Positions 10,305 to 20,400 of a DNA stretch of 64,000 bases are shown piece by piece. The stretch comes from Sacculina carcini. Taxonomy: Eukaryota > Arthropoda > Thecostraca > Sacculinidae. Position numbers and translations under genes: made by a program. The stretch spans positions 3,197,948-3,261,947 of the forward strand of contig OU696589.1 of the NCBI GenBank assembly GCA_916048095.2, in the 5' to 3' direction. The notes beneath the pieces are model-generated. The model was not told where the DNA came from. It saw only the letters and a list, made by a program, of their open reading frames with translations, and did not search any database. How positions within the stretch are numbered: the stretch's first letter is position 1; every line of letters begins with the position of its first letter.

Positions 10305-13300
10305 ATGCAGTATTTTCAGCAAATTGCTACTCCGGGTGCCAACAACGGCGGATGGGCGCGTGCAACTGAGGTGCTGCTGACAAAAACGCACGTGCTGAAC
10401 CGACGCTTGTGCGCCGTCAAAATTCTGCTCAGCCTGACGCGCGAGCCCTCTGGCTGTTGGAAATCGACCACCGGTGACGATCTCGGCGCAGCAGAAGCAA
10501 ACAGTTGCGCATTTTTATGTGCCGAGTGCGCCGCAGGCGTGACACTTAACTGCACACATTTGGCGGCGGCGTGTCGCGTGCTGGGTGTGAACAATTTGAG
10601 CCAAATATCGTCGAGCGTTGTCGCTGCGTATCTGCAGTGGTGTGGCGAAACGCCGGCCGCGGTCAAATGGCTGCACGTGAGAAAGCTGCTGCCGAAAAAT
10701 GGCGATTTGAGCGCGGAATATGATTGTGTCGTGTCAGGTTCAGTTTCAACAACATCACAAGCTCATTCTAGTGCAAATTCATGCATAGTGAACATGAACA
10801 ACCGATATATGTCCGATATTTAATACAAACATATAATTTACGTTGCCAATATGGGGGTTTCCCATGTTGTATCGAAGTATTGACCGAGCGTGTATTTATT
10901 GTCTTATTGTCTTATTATCTCGACAGGCGTAAACTGGCTGCTGTTCTTCACGCTGAGTGAATGTTCTCATTTGTCGCCTGCGTTCCCATTTGCGCTTCAC
11001 TTCAGTTCGGCATTTGTCCGCATGGCGGCGCCACTGTCGAGTCACGCCTCGTCGTCGGCCGGCTGGCTCGAGAAGCACGTGCTGCCGCGGCTGGCACGAT
11101 GGACAGTGGACATGTCAAGCCAGAGCGGGCCCGTTCAGGAGGAGGAGGAGGATGTAGGGCAGCAATCCGTTCACTCAGATAAATGTGCGCTCGCAGACAA
11201 CAGCGTGGTATCGGCTGCCGGCAGTGATGTTGTTCAATCACACGCCGATACTGACAGTCGATCGTTGCGTCTAGTCGATGTGGAGGATTACTACACGCTT
11301 TATCACGAGCTCAAAGCGCGGTATGGTCCGTATTTTGTGCAGGCGAGTTCTTGTTGTCTCGTATTCTTGTTGTGAAGAAGGTTTGCCCTCTCACACGCCC
11401 GCGCTCGTGTGTTCAGAAACAAGGACAGTTGTTTTTTCATCTCATTTGATCAATCCGAATTTGTTTGTTTCAGGTTTCTATTAACTTACTTAGATTTTAT
11501 TTGATCGAACAACTGATTTTATTTGATTTCTCAGTGCTGTTGTGTGGGAATTAATAAGTGGACAATCAGATTGTAGTGTCTTGTATCGTGTGCGGTTTAA
11601 TTTAGTGCTGCACTGCGATTGTAAAGATGGCGCACCAATTCAATTGTGGTGTGACGTGTATCGTACGATTGTGAAATGACACAATCAGAGGAAGCATTAC
11701 ACCAAGGTACAATCAGGGTATAGAGTCAAATCAGTTTAGGTGTAGGTCTCGCTCAGTTCACTTGTCTGTGTGTTTTAATATACGTGTGAGTCAAGCCACA
11801 TCTCAGATTGGCTCGCCGTCGCTCCGACACTACACAGATATATAACCGGTTACGAACCTCTGATGTGGACCAATATTGGAACAAAGCTGTTTATAAATAT
11901 TTGCCTGTGTTTGTGCGTGTCAGATTTGGCCCGAGAAAACTGATCCGCTCAAGTTTGTCTACGAGGACGTGGCAATAGCGGCGTATTTGATTCTAATATG
12001 GCGACAGACGCCGTTGCGACGACAATTCGTTGATCTCGGCTGTGGTAACGGCCTGTTGGTGAGAACGATGCGCCAATATTAGTGCATTGCTAACACCATG
12101 TCACTGCTCGGCGCCGTAGCCTAGTGCTGAGCGTATCCACTCATAACCCGGGCGTCTCGGGTTCGATTCCCAGACTGCGTCGTGACTTTCGAGCTGACAC
12201 ACTGTCAAATACCGCTAAACCAGTCTTAATTCAAACTAAAAGTACATTAGACTTCCTGTTCTTGCGGAAATGTTAGAAATAATTTTTTATTGATTTTTGA
12301 TTTTTAATTTTTGATTTTTTGGAACTGTGCCCTTTGTGCTTGTGCTTGCTATTTAGCAATTTTGGTTGTTTTGTGACTTCTCTTTCTTTTACTTGCTCAT
12401 TTCTCCCATATTCTTTACAATTGTCGTTTTATCTCAATTGATGTTTTCCCTTTTTCGCGCTTGTGTTTTACCGGCGCTATAGCAAATACACGTTGTTGTT
12501 GTTGTTGTTAAATAATATTCGAAACGAAATTCTTATAGAAATTCTTGGGTTTATTACCAACACGACACGCATTAAATTGTTGGCAGGTGCACATTTTGTC
12601 GTCTGAAGGCTACCCTGGCTATGGAGTTGATGTGCGCAGTCGCAAAATTTGGCAACTTTACCCGAGCTCAACAAAACTACAGGTGCCACACACACATACA
12701 CACACATACACGCGAGTGTGTTGCCCTAAGGCGCTGTATATTTGTGAAGCGGAAAATGCCGGCAATTCAAAGCAGAAAATCATCAAGTTTTTTTAATAAT
12801 TGATTTTCTGCATTTTTGGGTGTGTTTTCAGCGGTGTCATTCAAATGAGAAATAAAAATGGATAAATAAAAAACACATTTTATAATCGCAATTGTTTCAC
12901 AAAACTTCAAAGCATTCTAGTAGAATTGTATGCGCATTGTAGTTGGGCCGTGTGTGTGTGTGTGTGTGTGTGTAAGATGTAAGATGTAAGATGTATATTT
13001 GTCAACATCATCAGTATTATATCAGTACATACATATTATATCAGTTTTTTTTCATTTCACGTTGACTATGCCCAATAAGCCTATGGCTTCTTTTAGGGCA
13101 TGCTCAGTAACACAATATTGTGACAATGTACAGTACGTCTAAATAACACTTCTAGCATTCATACATTCGTACACAAAATTCCTACCGCGAACATTCATAC
13201 ATTCCTACCGCGAACATTCATAGATTCGCACATTCTTACCGCGAACATTCATACATGCACACATGCATACACACACACATTCGTACTACGAACATTCATA

Positions 13301-13631
13301 CGTTCATACACACACATCCCCACTACGAACATTAGTACATTCATACGCACATTTATACTACGAGCATTCATCCATTCATAAAAACTCATTCCTACTTCGA
13401 ACATTAATTCATTCATACAAACCCACATTCATGCTACGAACATTCATACATCCATACATACATACATTCATGCATTCATTAATATTCACGTTCATGCTAC
13501 AGACATTCATTCACACAGATATTCGTTCATCAATACCAATACAGTGAACATTCGCTCTACAAAGCTCATATAAACATGAAATCATTTTGCAAACTTCCAG
13601 ATTCAACTGAACGCTTACTACAAATGCAGTA

Positions 13632-13666
<35 letters not shown>

Positions 13667-15159
13667 CAGGTGCGTGGTGTGGTGCCCAGTGTTGAACGGC
13701 CCGAGTTCACCGATTGTGATTGGTTGCTAGGCAACCACTCTGACGAACTCACCGTATGGCTGCCCGTATTAGCAGCGGCCATCTCTGCCAACAGTGACGT
13801 CACAACCAACGCAACCAGTGACGTCAACAATGACGTCACAACCAATGACGTCAACAATGACGTGTGTGAAGATTCGCGGCCCGGTTGTTGCTTTTTTGTG
13901 TTGCCCTGCTGCCCGTGGTCTTTCTACACTAAGTTCTCTCACTTCAGCGGACTCAGGTGTGTGTTTGTATGTCTGTGTGTCTGTGTGTGTCTCGTAATTA
14001 CGTACGTTGTAGGTTATTTTTGGTTGTTTTTATAATATTGCCTTTCAATTGATGTTTTTTTACTATTGTGTTCTGATTATGCGATGATTATGTGTCTTAT
14101 GTGTGCTATTTTGTGTTATCAACGGTTTGTGTGGCGTTAGCGGGGCGTTTGCGTCACGTTACGACGCATTTGTGGCGTTTGTGGCGCACGTGAGCAATGG
14201 CTGCGGTTTTGTGACCGAGCACGACCGGCTACGTATTCCCTCAACACGCCGTCGCTGTTTGCTGGGCCGTAGCGGGCGTCTGCTGGACCCTCTACGACTG
14301 CGTGCTCTGGTCGCCAGCTATGCCCAGGCAACCGGCGGCTGTGGCAGCAGTGAAAATGGCCGCTTCAATATACGGCCGGCTATCGAGCCAGTGCGCAACT
14401 GCACCCGTCTACCAGCCGCGCCTGTTGCCGCTCTCGTCCGGCAGATGGCGCTAATGTTGGCCGCTGAGCCGCCGCCCGGCCAGATGGCGCTGGCGTCGCT
14501 GGCGCAGCGGCTCGCAGCTCAGTCGATGTTGGACTGTGGCGGCGAGAACAACGATCAGCAACAGCAGCAGCAACAGAAGAAAAGCTCGCCGATGCGCCTG
14601 TTGCGACGACAATGCGGCGGATTGCAGACGCTGTTGCGCAATAATCGTCACATTTTCGCCGTGCGCGCCGGAGTTGTCAGTCTTCAAACGGCCGACTGGC
14701 TGTCCGTGTCAAGCCAGTGAGTGTGAGCCAGATGTCGTTTCAGCGAATCACATATTCTGAACAGTCATGTGGTGTTTTTTTTGGAACGCTCCCATAATTT
14801 TTTTTATAAACCGCAAATCAAGTTTTATTTGCTGAAATCGTGCTAAAATATTCTCGGTTGATTGATATTGTTTCAAGTAAACAATATTTTTGTCAATATA
14901 ACTAATGTGTTGAATATGGGATAATATTTTCCTGCCTTTTATAATACGGTTTGTCTTATAGTGCGAAAACTACGATACTCACTCTAGCTTGCGGATGTGC
15001 AGGGTTGATACTGGTGCGATGAAAACACGTCTATGCTGGCTACATGACCATTTACCGACGGGCTGTCCTGTCGCGGCCGAACTGTGTCGTTTTGCCCACG
15101 GCGCCGATGACCTGCGTTTACGCTCACCGCCGCTAGAGGACATCACTTGTCAACGTTGA
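10305..15159 (+). CDS. TRMT44: TRMT44/METTL19-type tRNA (uracil-2'-O)-methyltransferase, complete gene
   Basis: Seven exons join in frame: 10305-10737, 10927-11342, 11924-12058, 12587-12682, 13670-13956, 14141-14716 and 15003-15159. Their sum is 2100 nt (699 codons plus stop), close to the usual 700-760 residues. The N-terminus carries the family block WARATEVLL...LNRRLC. Residues about 284 onward read IWPEKTDP, KFVYEDVAIAAYL and then the SAM-binding motif FVDLGCGNGLLVHIL (FVDLGCGNG at about 318-326). Next come GYGVDVRSRKIW, DWLLGNHSDELT, FFVLPCC, CGF...LRIPSTRR, IEPVRNC and CGGLQTLLRNN. The C-terminal CCCH zinc finger (C-x9-C-x6-C-x3-H, about 659-680) ends the protein, as in animal TRMT44. 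Family members methylate the 2'-OH of U44 in tRNA(Ser) in the cytosol. Intron 11343-11923 begins with GC. The start at 10305 is the first in-frame ATG, just upstream of the conserved N-terminus; an acceptor at 10319 is an alternative. Exon 5 contains an in-frame minisatellite. Confidence 0.95.
12104..12320 (+). mobile_element. tRNA-derived SINE in TRMT44 intron 3
   Basis: The head resembles a tRNA. It has an A-box-like TAGCCTAGTGCTGAGCG, a CACTCATAA loop with a CAT triplet (methionine-like), and a perfect B box GGTTCGATTCC at about 12159-12169. A body of about 100 bases and a T-rich tail of repeated TTTTTGAT units (about 12282-12320) follow. Head, body and simple tail are the layout of a tRNA-derived SINE. 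It lies inside intron 12059-12586. The stem pairing is poor, so it is not a working tRNA. Confidence 0.65.
12948..13003. repeat. (TG)n followed by tandem AAGATGT units
   Basis: A pure TG run (about 12950-12972) is followed by three AAGATGT heptamers. It lies in TRMT44 intron 12683-13669. Confidence 0.85.
13145..13560. repeat. Minisatellite in TRMT44 intron 4
   Basis: About ten degenerate units of roughly 28-45 bp share the core TAC(T/C)(A/G)CGAACATTCATA with CATTC(A/G)TAC spacers. The array fills most of the second half of intron 12683-13669. The frames through it are repeat artefacts. Confidence 0.8.
13633..13664. repeat. (TG)n directly upstream of TRMT44 exon 5
   Basis: A TG array of more than 30 bases ends five bases before the acceptor AG at 13668-13669. 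It occupies the place of the usual polypyrimidine tract. Confidence 0.9.
13788..13866 (+). repeat. Coding minisatellite of TGACGTCA-containing units in TRMT44 exon 5
   Basis: Tandem units of about 15-18 bp (AGTGACGTCACAACCAA, CAATGACGTCAACAA and similar) carry GACGTCA four times and GACGTG once more. The units are read in frame as NSDVTTN, SDVNNDV and NDVNNDV. The insert lies between the family blocks DWLLGNHSDELT and CCFFVLPCC, so it forms a hydrophilic loop. TGACGTCA is also the cAMP-response element palindrome. Whether it is bound is unknown. Confidence 0.85.
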
Positions 15160-15185
15160 CATGTTCTGTCAAATGTTCATGTTCT

Positions 15186-15216
15186 GTTCTGTGTGTGTGT
15201 GTGTGTGTGTGTGTGA
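15186..15216. repeat. (TG)n array downstream of TRMT44
   Basis: A TG run about 25 bases after the TRMT44 stop codon, in the presumed 3'UTR. Confidence 0.85.
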
Positions 15217-15329
15217 TGCTGTGTTCCTAAGGAGGATATTCCATGAAGTTATATCTCCTTATATTCGCGCTGTGATTGTTATAATACATCATGATCATTG
15301 TTGTGGGCCATCTTGAGTTTGTTAAATGT

Positions 15330-15760
15330 TAAACGCCTAAGTGAGAGCTGCTACACGGGAAAAAGCCGAAGCTTATGAACACACAGGTGTATCCCGTGCA
15401 GCTCGCTGTCAGCGCTGAACCAACCCTCTCCACACTATGGCGCCACAAGGACGGAAGACGTATTACAGAGGACCACCTGCTCAGATTGCATGACACAACA
15501 CATAACTGATATCTCGTACCATCATTTACTGCTGGGTGGACAGGGGCTACAAAAGTCCAACAATGTCAATGACTCAATCGATGAAACCTGTCCAGATTGT
15601 CATTTGGCGCCACACACCATCACACACATCATGCAACATTGCACGGCACAACACAAAATTAAGTCAACCAAGGACCTGTGGAACAACCCGGTCGGCGCCG
15701 TGTCTTTCCTCAGGAGCTCGAGGTTGCTCGGCCAGACAACCTGAGGAACAACAATGTCAT
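15330..15760 (+). pseudogene. Decayed 3' end of a non-LTR retrotransposon
   Basis: Frame fragments include TLSTLWRHKDGRRI and a CPDC...H...HC cluster (CPDCHLAPHTITHIMQHC), the type of cysteine-histidine motif found near the C-terminus of non-LTR retrotransposon polyproteins. A segment ending in CTCGAGGTTGCTCGGCCAGAC and an AACAAC tail follows. Two more copies of the family occur at 23425-23652 (+) and about 50590-50860 (-). The frame is broken by stops. The clade (RTE, CR1 or Jockey) cannot be assigned from this fragment. Confidence 0.65.
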
Positions 15761-16975
15761 CTATTTCCATGTGTGTTCCATCTATTTCCATATTTCCATC
15801 AACCACCATGTAAGCAGGCTGATCTTTCAGTAAGCTGCCAGTTTTTACTAAACGAACGTTACTTGCCTTCTTCGACTATGTGGAAATATTTCACTCATAC
15901 AGTAATTGTTCCATCCAAATTACTCCGAACTTGGTGTGCTGCTGCTTCGCTTGAGACGAAGCGGTAACCGATTGACGTGACGATGACGTCATGACATTGT
16001 CAGCCAATAACAAGTCATGTCAGTGATAAGTCAAGTGCGGTCAAGTTGGTGTTAAGAATTGCTGTCAAGCAAACAATATGGTCCTCTTTGGGCATGTGCA
16101 AGTGTTTCCTAGTGTTGCTAGTGTTAAATGCGTTAGTGTTCTGCAAGTTCATTATTATCTCCAAGTCATTAGTATCTGCAAGTCTACATCGTCTGGTTTG
16201 GAGGCACGTGGTCGCTACTAAGTGGCTCTATATGCGGGGACCGTTTGGAAAACTCAGGCGAGTAACATATACCCCATTCAGTTCGGAACTTCGCTTAATT
16301 GTCACATCTTACTCCATTTTTGTCCAATATATAGTTCTTTCAATATTTCCGTTTGCCAAACCGTGGCACACTGCTTTCTATAGTTGGTCTGTGTGCCCGC
16401 ACATGAGTTCTGTATGCTCAGCGGGTGCGCTGTGCATGTCTGGCGCGTGCCACGATGGAAGCACGTACACGGCAGGATCAGATGTCTATCGCCGACTCAC
16501 GTGGGTCGTTGTCGAATACCAAATGCATCACTGCCGCTAGTACAAATGCTACCCCGACCGACGGCGTGATTACGGTCTCAAATTGGCATGCGAGCGTGGT
16601 TTATGTTCCTTGTCTGACTCGTGTGTTTTGCGGACGTTTTGTCAAGCTCACATGTCACATGTGTCAAGTGTCAGCATGTGTCAAAATACGGTCGATTTTT
16701 GACTCGTGGCAAGATGTCTATCTGGACCGTTGGCTCTTCCACTTCTGCCTTGTATTTCTGCGCCAGTCTTCATCATTTATTTCGCCGAAACTTGCATTTG
16801 ATATAATTTCCTGAAAAGATGTCCGCACCAGTATAGGCTTAGGCTGGCGGTGTCGACACATTCTGAACGCATGTTCGTTTACCATCAAATATGAAACGAC
16901 GTTATTTAGGCTAAAAAATCAATCAATTTAATCAATTTCAAAATGACATTCAAGTCTGATCCCTCTAAATCATCG
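15760..16975. other. Stretch without a confirmed gene between TRMT44 and the LTR element
   Basis: Several overlapping frames exist, but none shows a recognised domain. The best coding-like piece is 16455-16602. Confidence 0.5.
16455..16602 (+). CDS. Possible first coding exon of an unrecognised gene
   Basis: An ATG at 16455 opens a protein-like frame beginning MEARTRQDQMSIADSRGSL and running about 49 codons with varied composition and no low complexity. I recognise no family, and the possible donor (GTG|GTTTAT, near 16602) is weak. The nearest coding-like piece downstream lies beyond the LTR element, at 22565. It could be chance. Confidence 0.22.
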
Positions 16976-17086
16976 TGTATCAACCATTTTTCTAAATACG
17001 TACAATAAGTCAGGTTTTATCGTGTTGAATGCTCAAAATCGATATACATAGACTTATTGTACGTATTTAGAAAAATAGTTGATACA
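16976..17086. mobile_element. Hairpin MITE-like element
   Basis: Arms 16976-17011 and 17051-17086 are reverse complements over 36 bases with a single mismatch, separated by a 39-base loop. Such near-perfect terminal repeats filling two thirds of a 111-bp element suggest a hairpin MITE. No clear target duplication was found. Confidence 0.75.
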
Positions 17087-17125
17087 ATACAATTTTGTAG
17101 CACAGTACAATCGAACCAGGTATAG

Positions 17126-17130
17126 ATTAG
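17126..17130. other. Target-site duplication of the LTR element, left copy
   Basis: ATTAG immediately precedes the left LTR and is repeated exactly at 22560-22564 immediately after the right LTR. Confidence 0.95.
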
Positions 17131-17441
17131 TGATCAAAAGATATCCTCACACGGAACGCCTGTATTGCCGATAGAGAATGATATTCGCTGCAAACAGATA
17201 TACATAAACAAACAAACAAATATACATTAAGTGAGAACGCATATGATCGTTAAAAGTAACGTTAACAAACCCAAGGAAATAGTAAACACAAACGTACTTA
17301 GTATGTCAACACGCGAGGAAACGGTAATTGACGATAGCGGTGCTGGAAGACACTGTTCTCTATGCGTATTGTGTGTACCGCTGGAATCGAGTACTCGATA
17401 GTGCAATATCGAGTACCTGGGTGCTTACGTATTATTCAACA
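17131..17441 (-). repeat. 3' LTR of the Ty3/Gypsy element
   Basis: 311 bp with termini TGATCAAAAG...ATTCAACA on the + strand, identical to 22249-22559. In element orientation it starts TGTTGAATAA and ends CTTTTGATCA. Confidence 0.97.
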
Positions 17442-17452
17442 TCCCCCCCAGT
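17442..17452 (-). other. Polypurine tract of the LTR element
   Basis: In element orientation the sequence just before the 3' LTR reads ACTGGGGGGGA. A purine run directly abutting the LTR is the plus-strand primer site of LTR retrotransposons. Confidence 0.85.
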
Positions 17453-17466
17453 TTATAGGCATAAAC

Positions 17467-20400
17467 TCAAAAATCGGTGACGTAATCGCGTAAGTGAGCG
17501 GGTGGCTTTCGGTGCCGCTGTGGTCTCTCGGTGCCGAGGTTGTCGCCTGCAGCTGGTGCGTCGCGAGGTTGTTGGTCGTCGTCCACTGACTGTTGGGTGG
17601 CGCCCGGATCTGCCGGTGTGGTGTCATCCCTCGTTTCCCTGTCCAGGGGTGGCCGTGCTTGTGGCGCCCTGTCAGGGGCTGGTGGAGGGCCCGTCGCGCT
17701 GGGGAGGGATGGTGGTGCTGAGGCGGCTGAATCGCGTATAGGGGGTGTGTGGCTCATAGTTTGTGGGACGGCCGGTGGTAGGACGGTCCCTGTGAGACCC
17801 TCTACGTGGCGAAGATATTGCCGGTTGCGCAAGGTTACTCTTCCCGAGCCGTCGATCTTAACGAGGTACTGGTCGTTGGGCCTGGCGTCGACTACCACAC
17901 CCGAGCGATCCCATCGTTTGGCGTGGAGGCCCGCTTGGTTTTGCACCAGCACTCTTGCGCCCGGCTCCAGTGGACTGAGGGGGCGACTGTGTGCTTGAAG
18001 CTTCTCGGTTTGTTTTGCGAACCTCAGACGCAGGGCGTCTTCTTGTCGCTCCCAGGTGTCACGCCATACTGGGTGGACCTTGTTACAACTGAAGATTTGG
18101 GTGTTGGGTGCCACGGGAAGAAGGTCGTGGATGCTCCTGCCAAAAACTATTTGCGCTGGGGAGACACCCGACGTAGGGTCGGGGGTGTTGCGATATTGGA
18201 GGAGACCCGCGGCCACGCTTTCCGATGAGACGCCACCGTCGGTGTCATCCAGAGCCATCAGGAGGCGCTTCATCGATTTGACGGCGACTTCAGCGCGGCC
18301 ATTCGACACTGCGTGGTACGCAGACGACAGCCGATGACGGACTCCCCATCGCTTCAGTAGGTCTGTTGTTTCGCCGGCTGTAAACTCGGGGCCGCCGTCG
18401 GTACTCAGCTCCTGGGGAACCCCAAAGGTGGCGAAGTAGTTCACGAGGGCTCTCTTGAAGCCCCTGGAGCCTGATGCTGAGGCCACGATGTGTGGCCAGC
18501 CACTGAATCGGTCGACGATCACCAGATACCCGACGCCTTTTGTGGTGAAGAAGTCGGCTGCGATTGCCTCGAAGGGGCGAGACGGGACTGTTGGTGTGGC
18601 AGGCAGCATGCGTGGTTGGGACGGCGAGGTCCGCCAGCAGTCGCAGCATCTGTGACGAGTGCTTTCAATGTCTTTTGTTAGGCCGGGCCAGAAGACCGTG
18701 TGCTGGGCTCTGCTGTACATCCTGCTACAACCCTGATGAGCAGCATGAAGGACGCGGAGGACCTCGTTGCGTAGCGACGGAGGTACCACGATTCGTCCGC
18801 CGAGCATTGGCACGTCATCCACAGTGTACAGCTCGTTCCGGTGCTGCCAATACGGCTGGAGCTCTTCGGGCACATCGTCTCTTGATGCAGGGAATCCGCA
18901 CCGTATGTATGATGTCAGCTTCGTCATGGCCCCGTCCGATGCTGTGGCGTTCTTGACTCGGTCCCATGTGATTGCGCCGAGTTTGCCCGCGGCGCGCTTG
19001 GCTGACGCCACCATGGGTGCGTCGATATCACAGGCGGTTGTGTGCACCCGAAACGCCGAGAGGTCGCTGGGAAGTCTTGTGTCACCCGTGTCCTCTTGGC
19101 ATGACGCTGGGTTGCGTGAGGTGGCGTCTGCTGCAGGGATGTCCTTTCCCGGAACGTGTATGATGCGGTATCTCCACATGAGTGTCCGTTGCTTTAGACG
19201 AAATAGCCGCGGATTAGCTATCTCGTCTAGAGCTCTGTCGGACAGGATCTTGACTAGTGGTTTGTGATCGGTGGTGACCACGAGGTCGCGGCACCCTAGA
19301 GTGAAAAAGCGGCTATCCTCGAGAGCCCACGCCACCGCGAGCGCCTCGCCTTCGATGGGGGCGTACCGGGCTTCCGCTGGTCGCAAAAATCGTGAGCCCG
19401 CCAGTGTCACCCGCCATCCGTCTGGGCAGCATCCTGGGACCTTGGAATGACAGTCACAGTGCTTCTGGCGTAGCCAGTACCCCACCCCTGTCTGAGACCA
19501 ATCGGGGTTGAGGCACGTTCGTCGGTGGGGATCGAATATTTCAACACCCTCGGCTATGGCATCAACGATGACCGCCTTGGAACGCTGGAACGCCCGCTCG
19601 AGTTCAGGTCCCCACTGGAAGCGGGTTTTCGGACTGAGCAGCGGTTTGAAGGGTGCCATCATGTTTGTTGTCCGGCCGTAGTGGGACACTTGGTTCACTA
19701 GGCCAAACCAGGCCCTGACGTCCGTGATGTTTGCGGGTCGAGGGAAGCTGGCGATGGCGTCGAGATATTTTGGCAGGGGCTTCACGCCACTGGAGGAGAT
19801 GCGGAAGCCCGCAAAGTCGACTTCGGTATTCGAGAACTGCAGTTTCGCGGGGTTGAGGATGACTCCCGCTCTCCCTACGCGCTCCATATAATCGATAACG
19901 CGCCACCAGTGACCTTCCAGGTCTTCGTCCCACATGATGACGTCGTCGATGCATTTAGATTTTCTAGCGACGTCGGCAATTATGGCATCGTACCGTTCTG
20001 TGTACGCATCTTGAGATGCCATGAAACCCATTGGAGCCCGTCTGTACCGGTAACGGCCCTGCTCGGTGAGGAAGGTGGTCTTGTGTCTGTCCTCGGACCG
20101 GATTTCGATGGAGTGGTACCCGTTCCAGGCGTCTGTCACCGTCTTGAACACTCCTGGCGGGATGGACCTGGCCTGTTTAGCTGGTGGGACGGTATGATGG
20201 GTTTCCCTGGTGCTGTGGCGATTGAGGGGCTGGAGATCAATGGTGCGCCTCGGGGAACCGTCGTGCTTCGCGGTGACCACCATGTTGTGGAGCCACGTCA
20301 CGGGGGTGTTCGGTGGGACGCGCTCGATAACACCGAGAGCCACATCTCTGTCCAGTTGCTCGGCTACTTCGTCTTGCCAGTGTACTGGTACGTTTGGCGG

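Noticed and set aside
12104-12180. A functional methionine tRNA in TRMT44 intron 3
   Set aside because: A and B boxes are present but the anticodon and acceptor stems do not pair, and a T-rich SINE-like tail follows.
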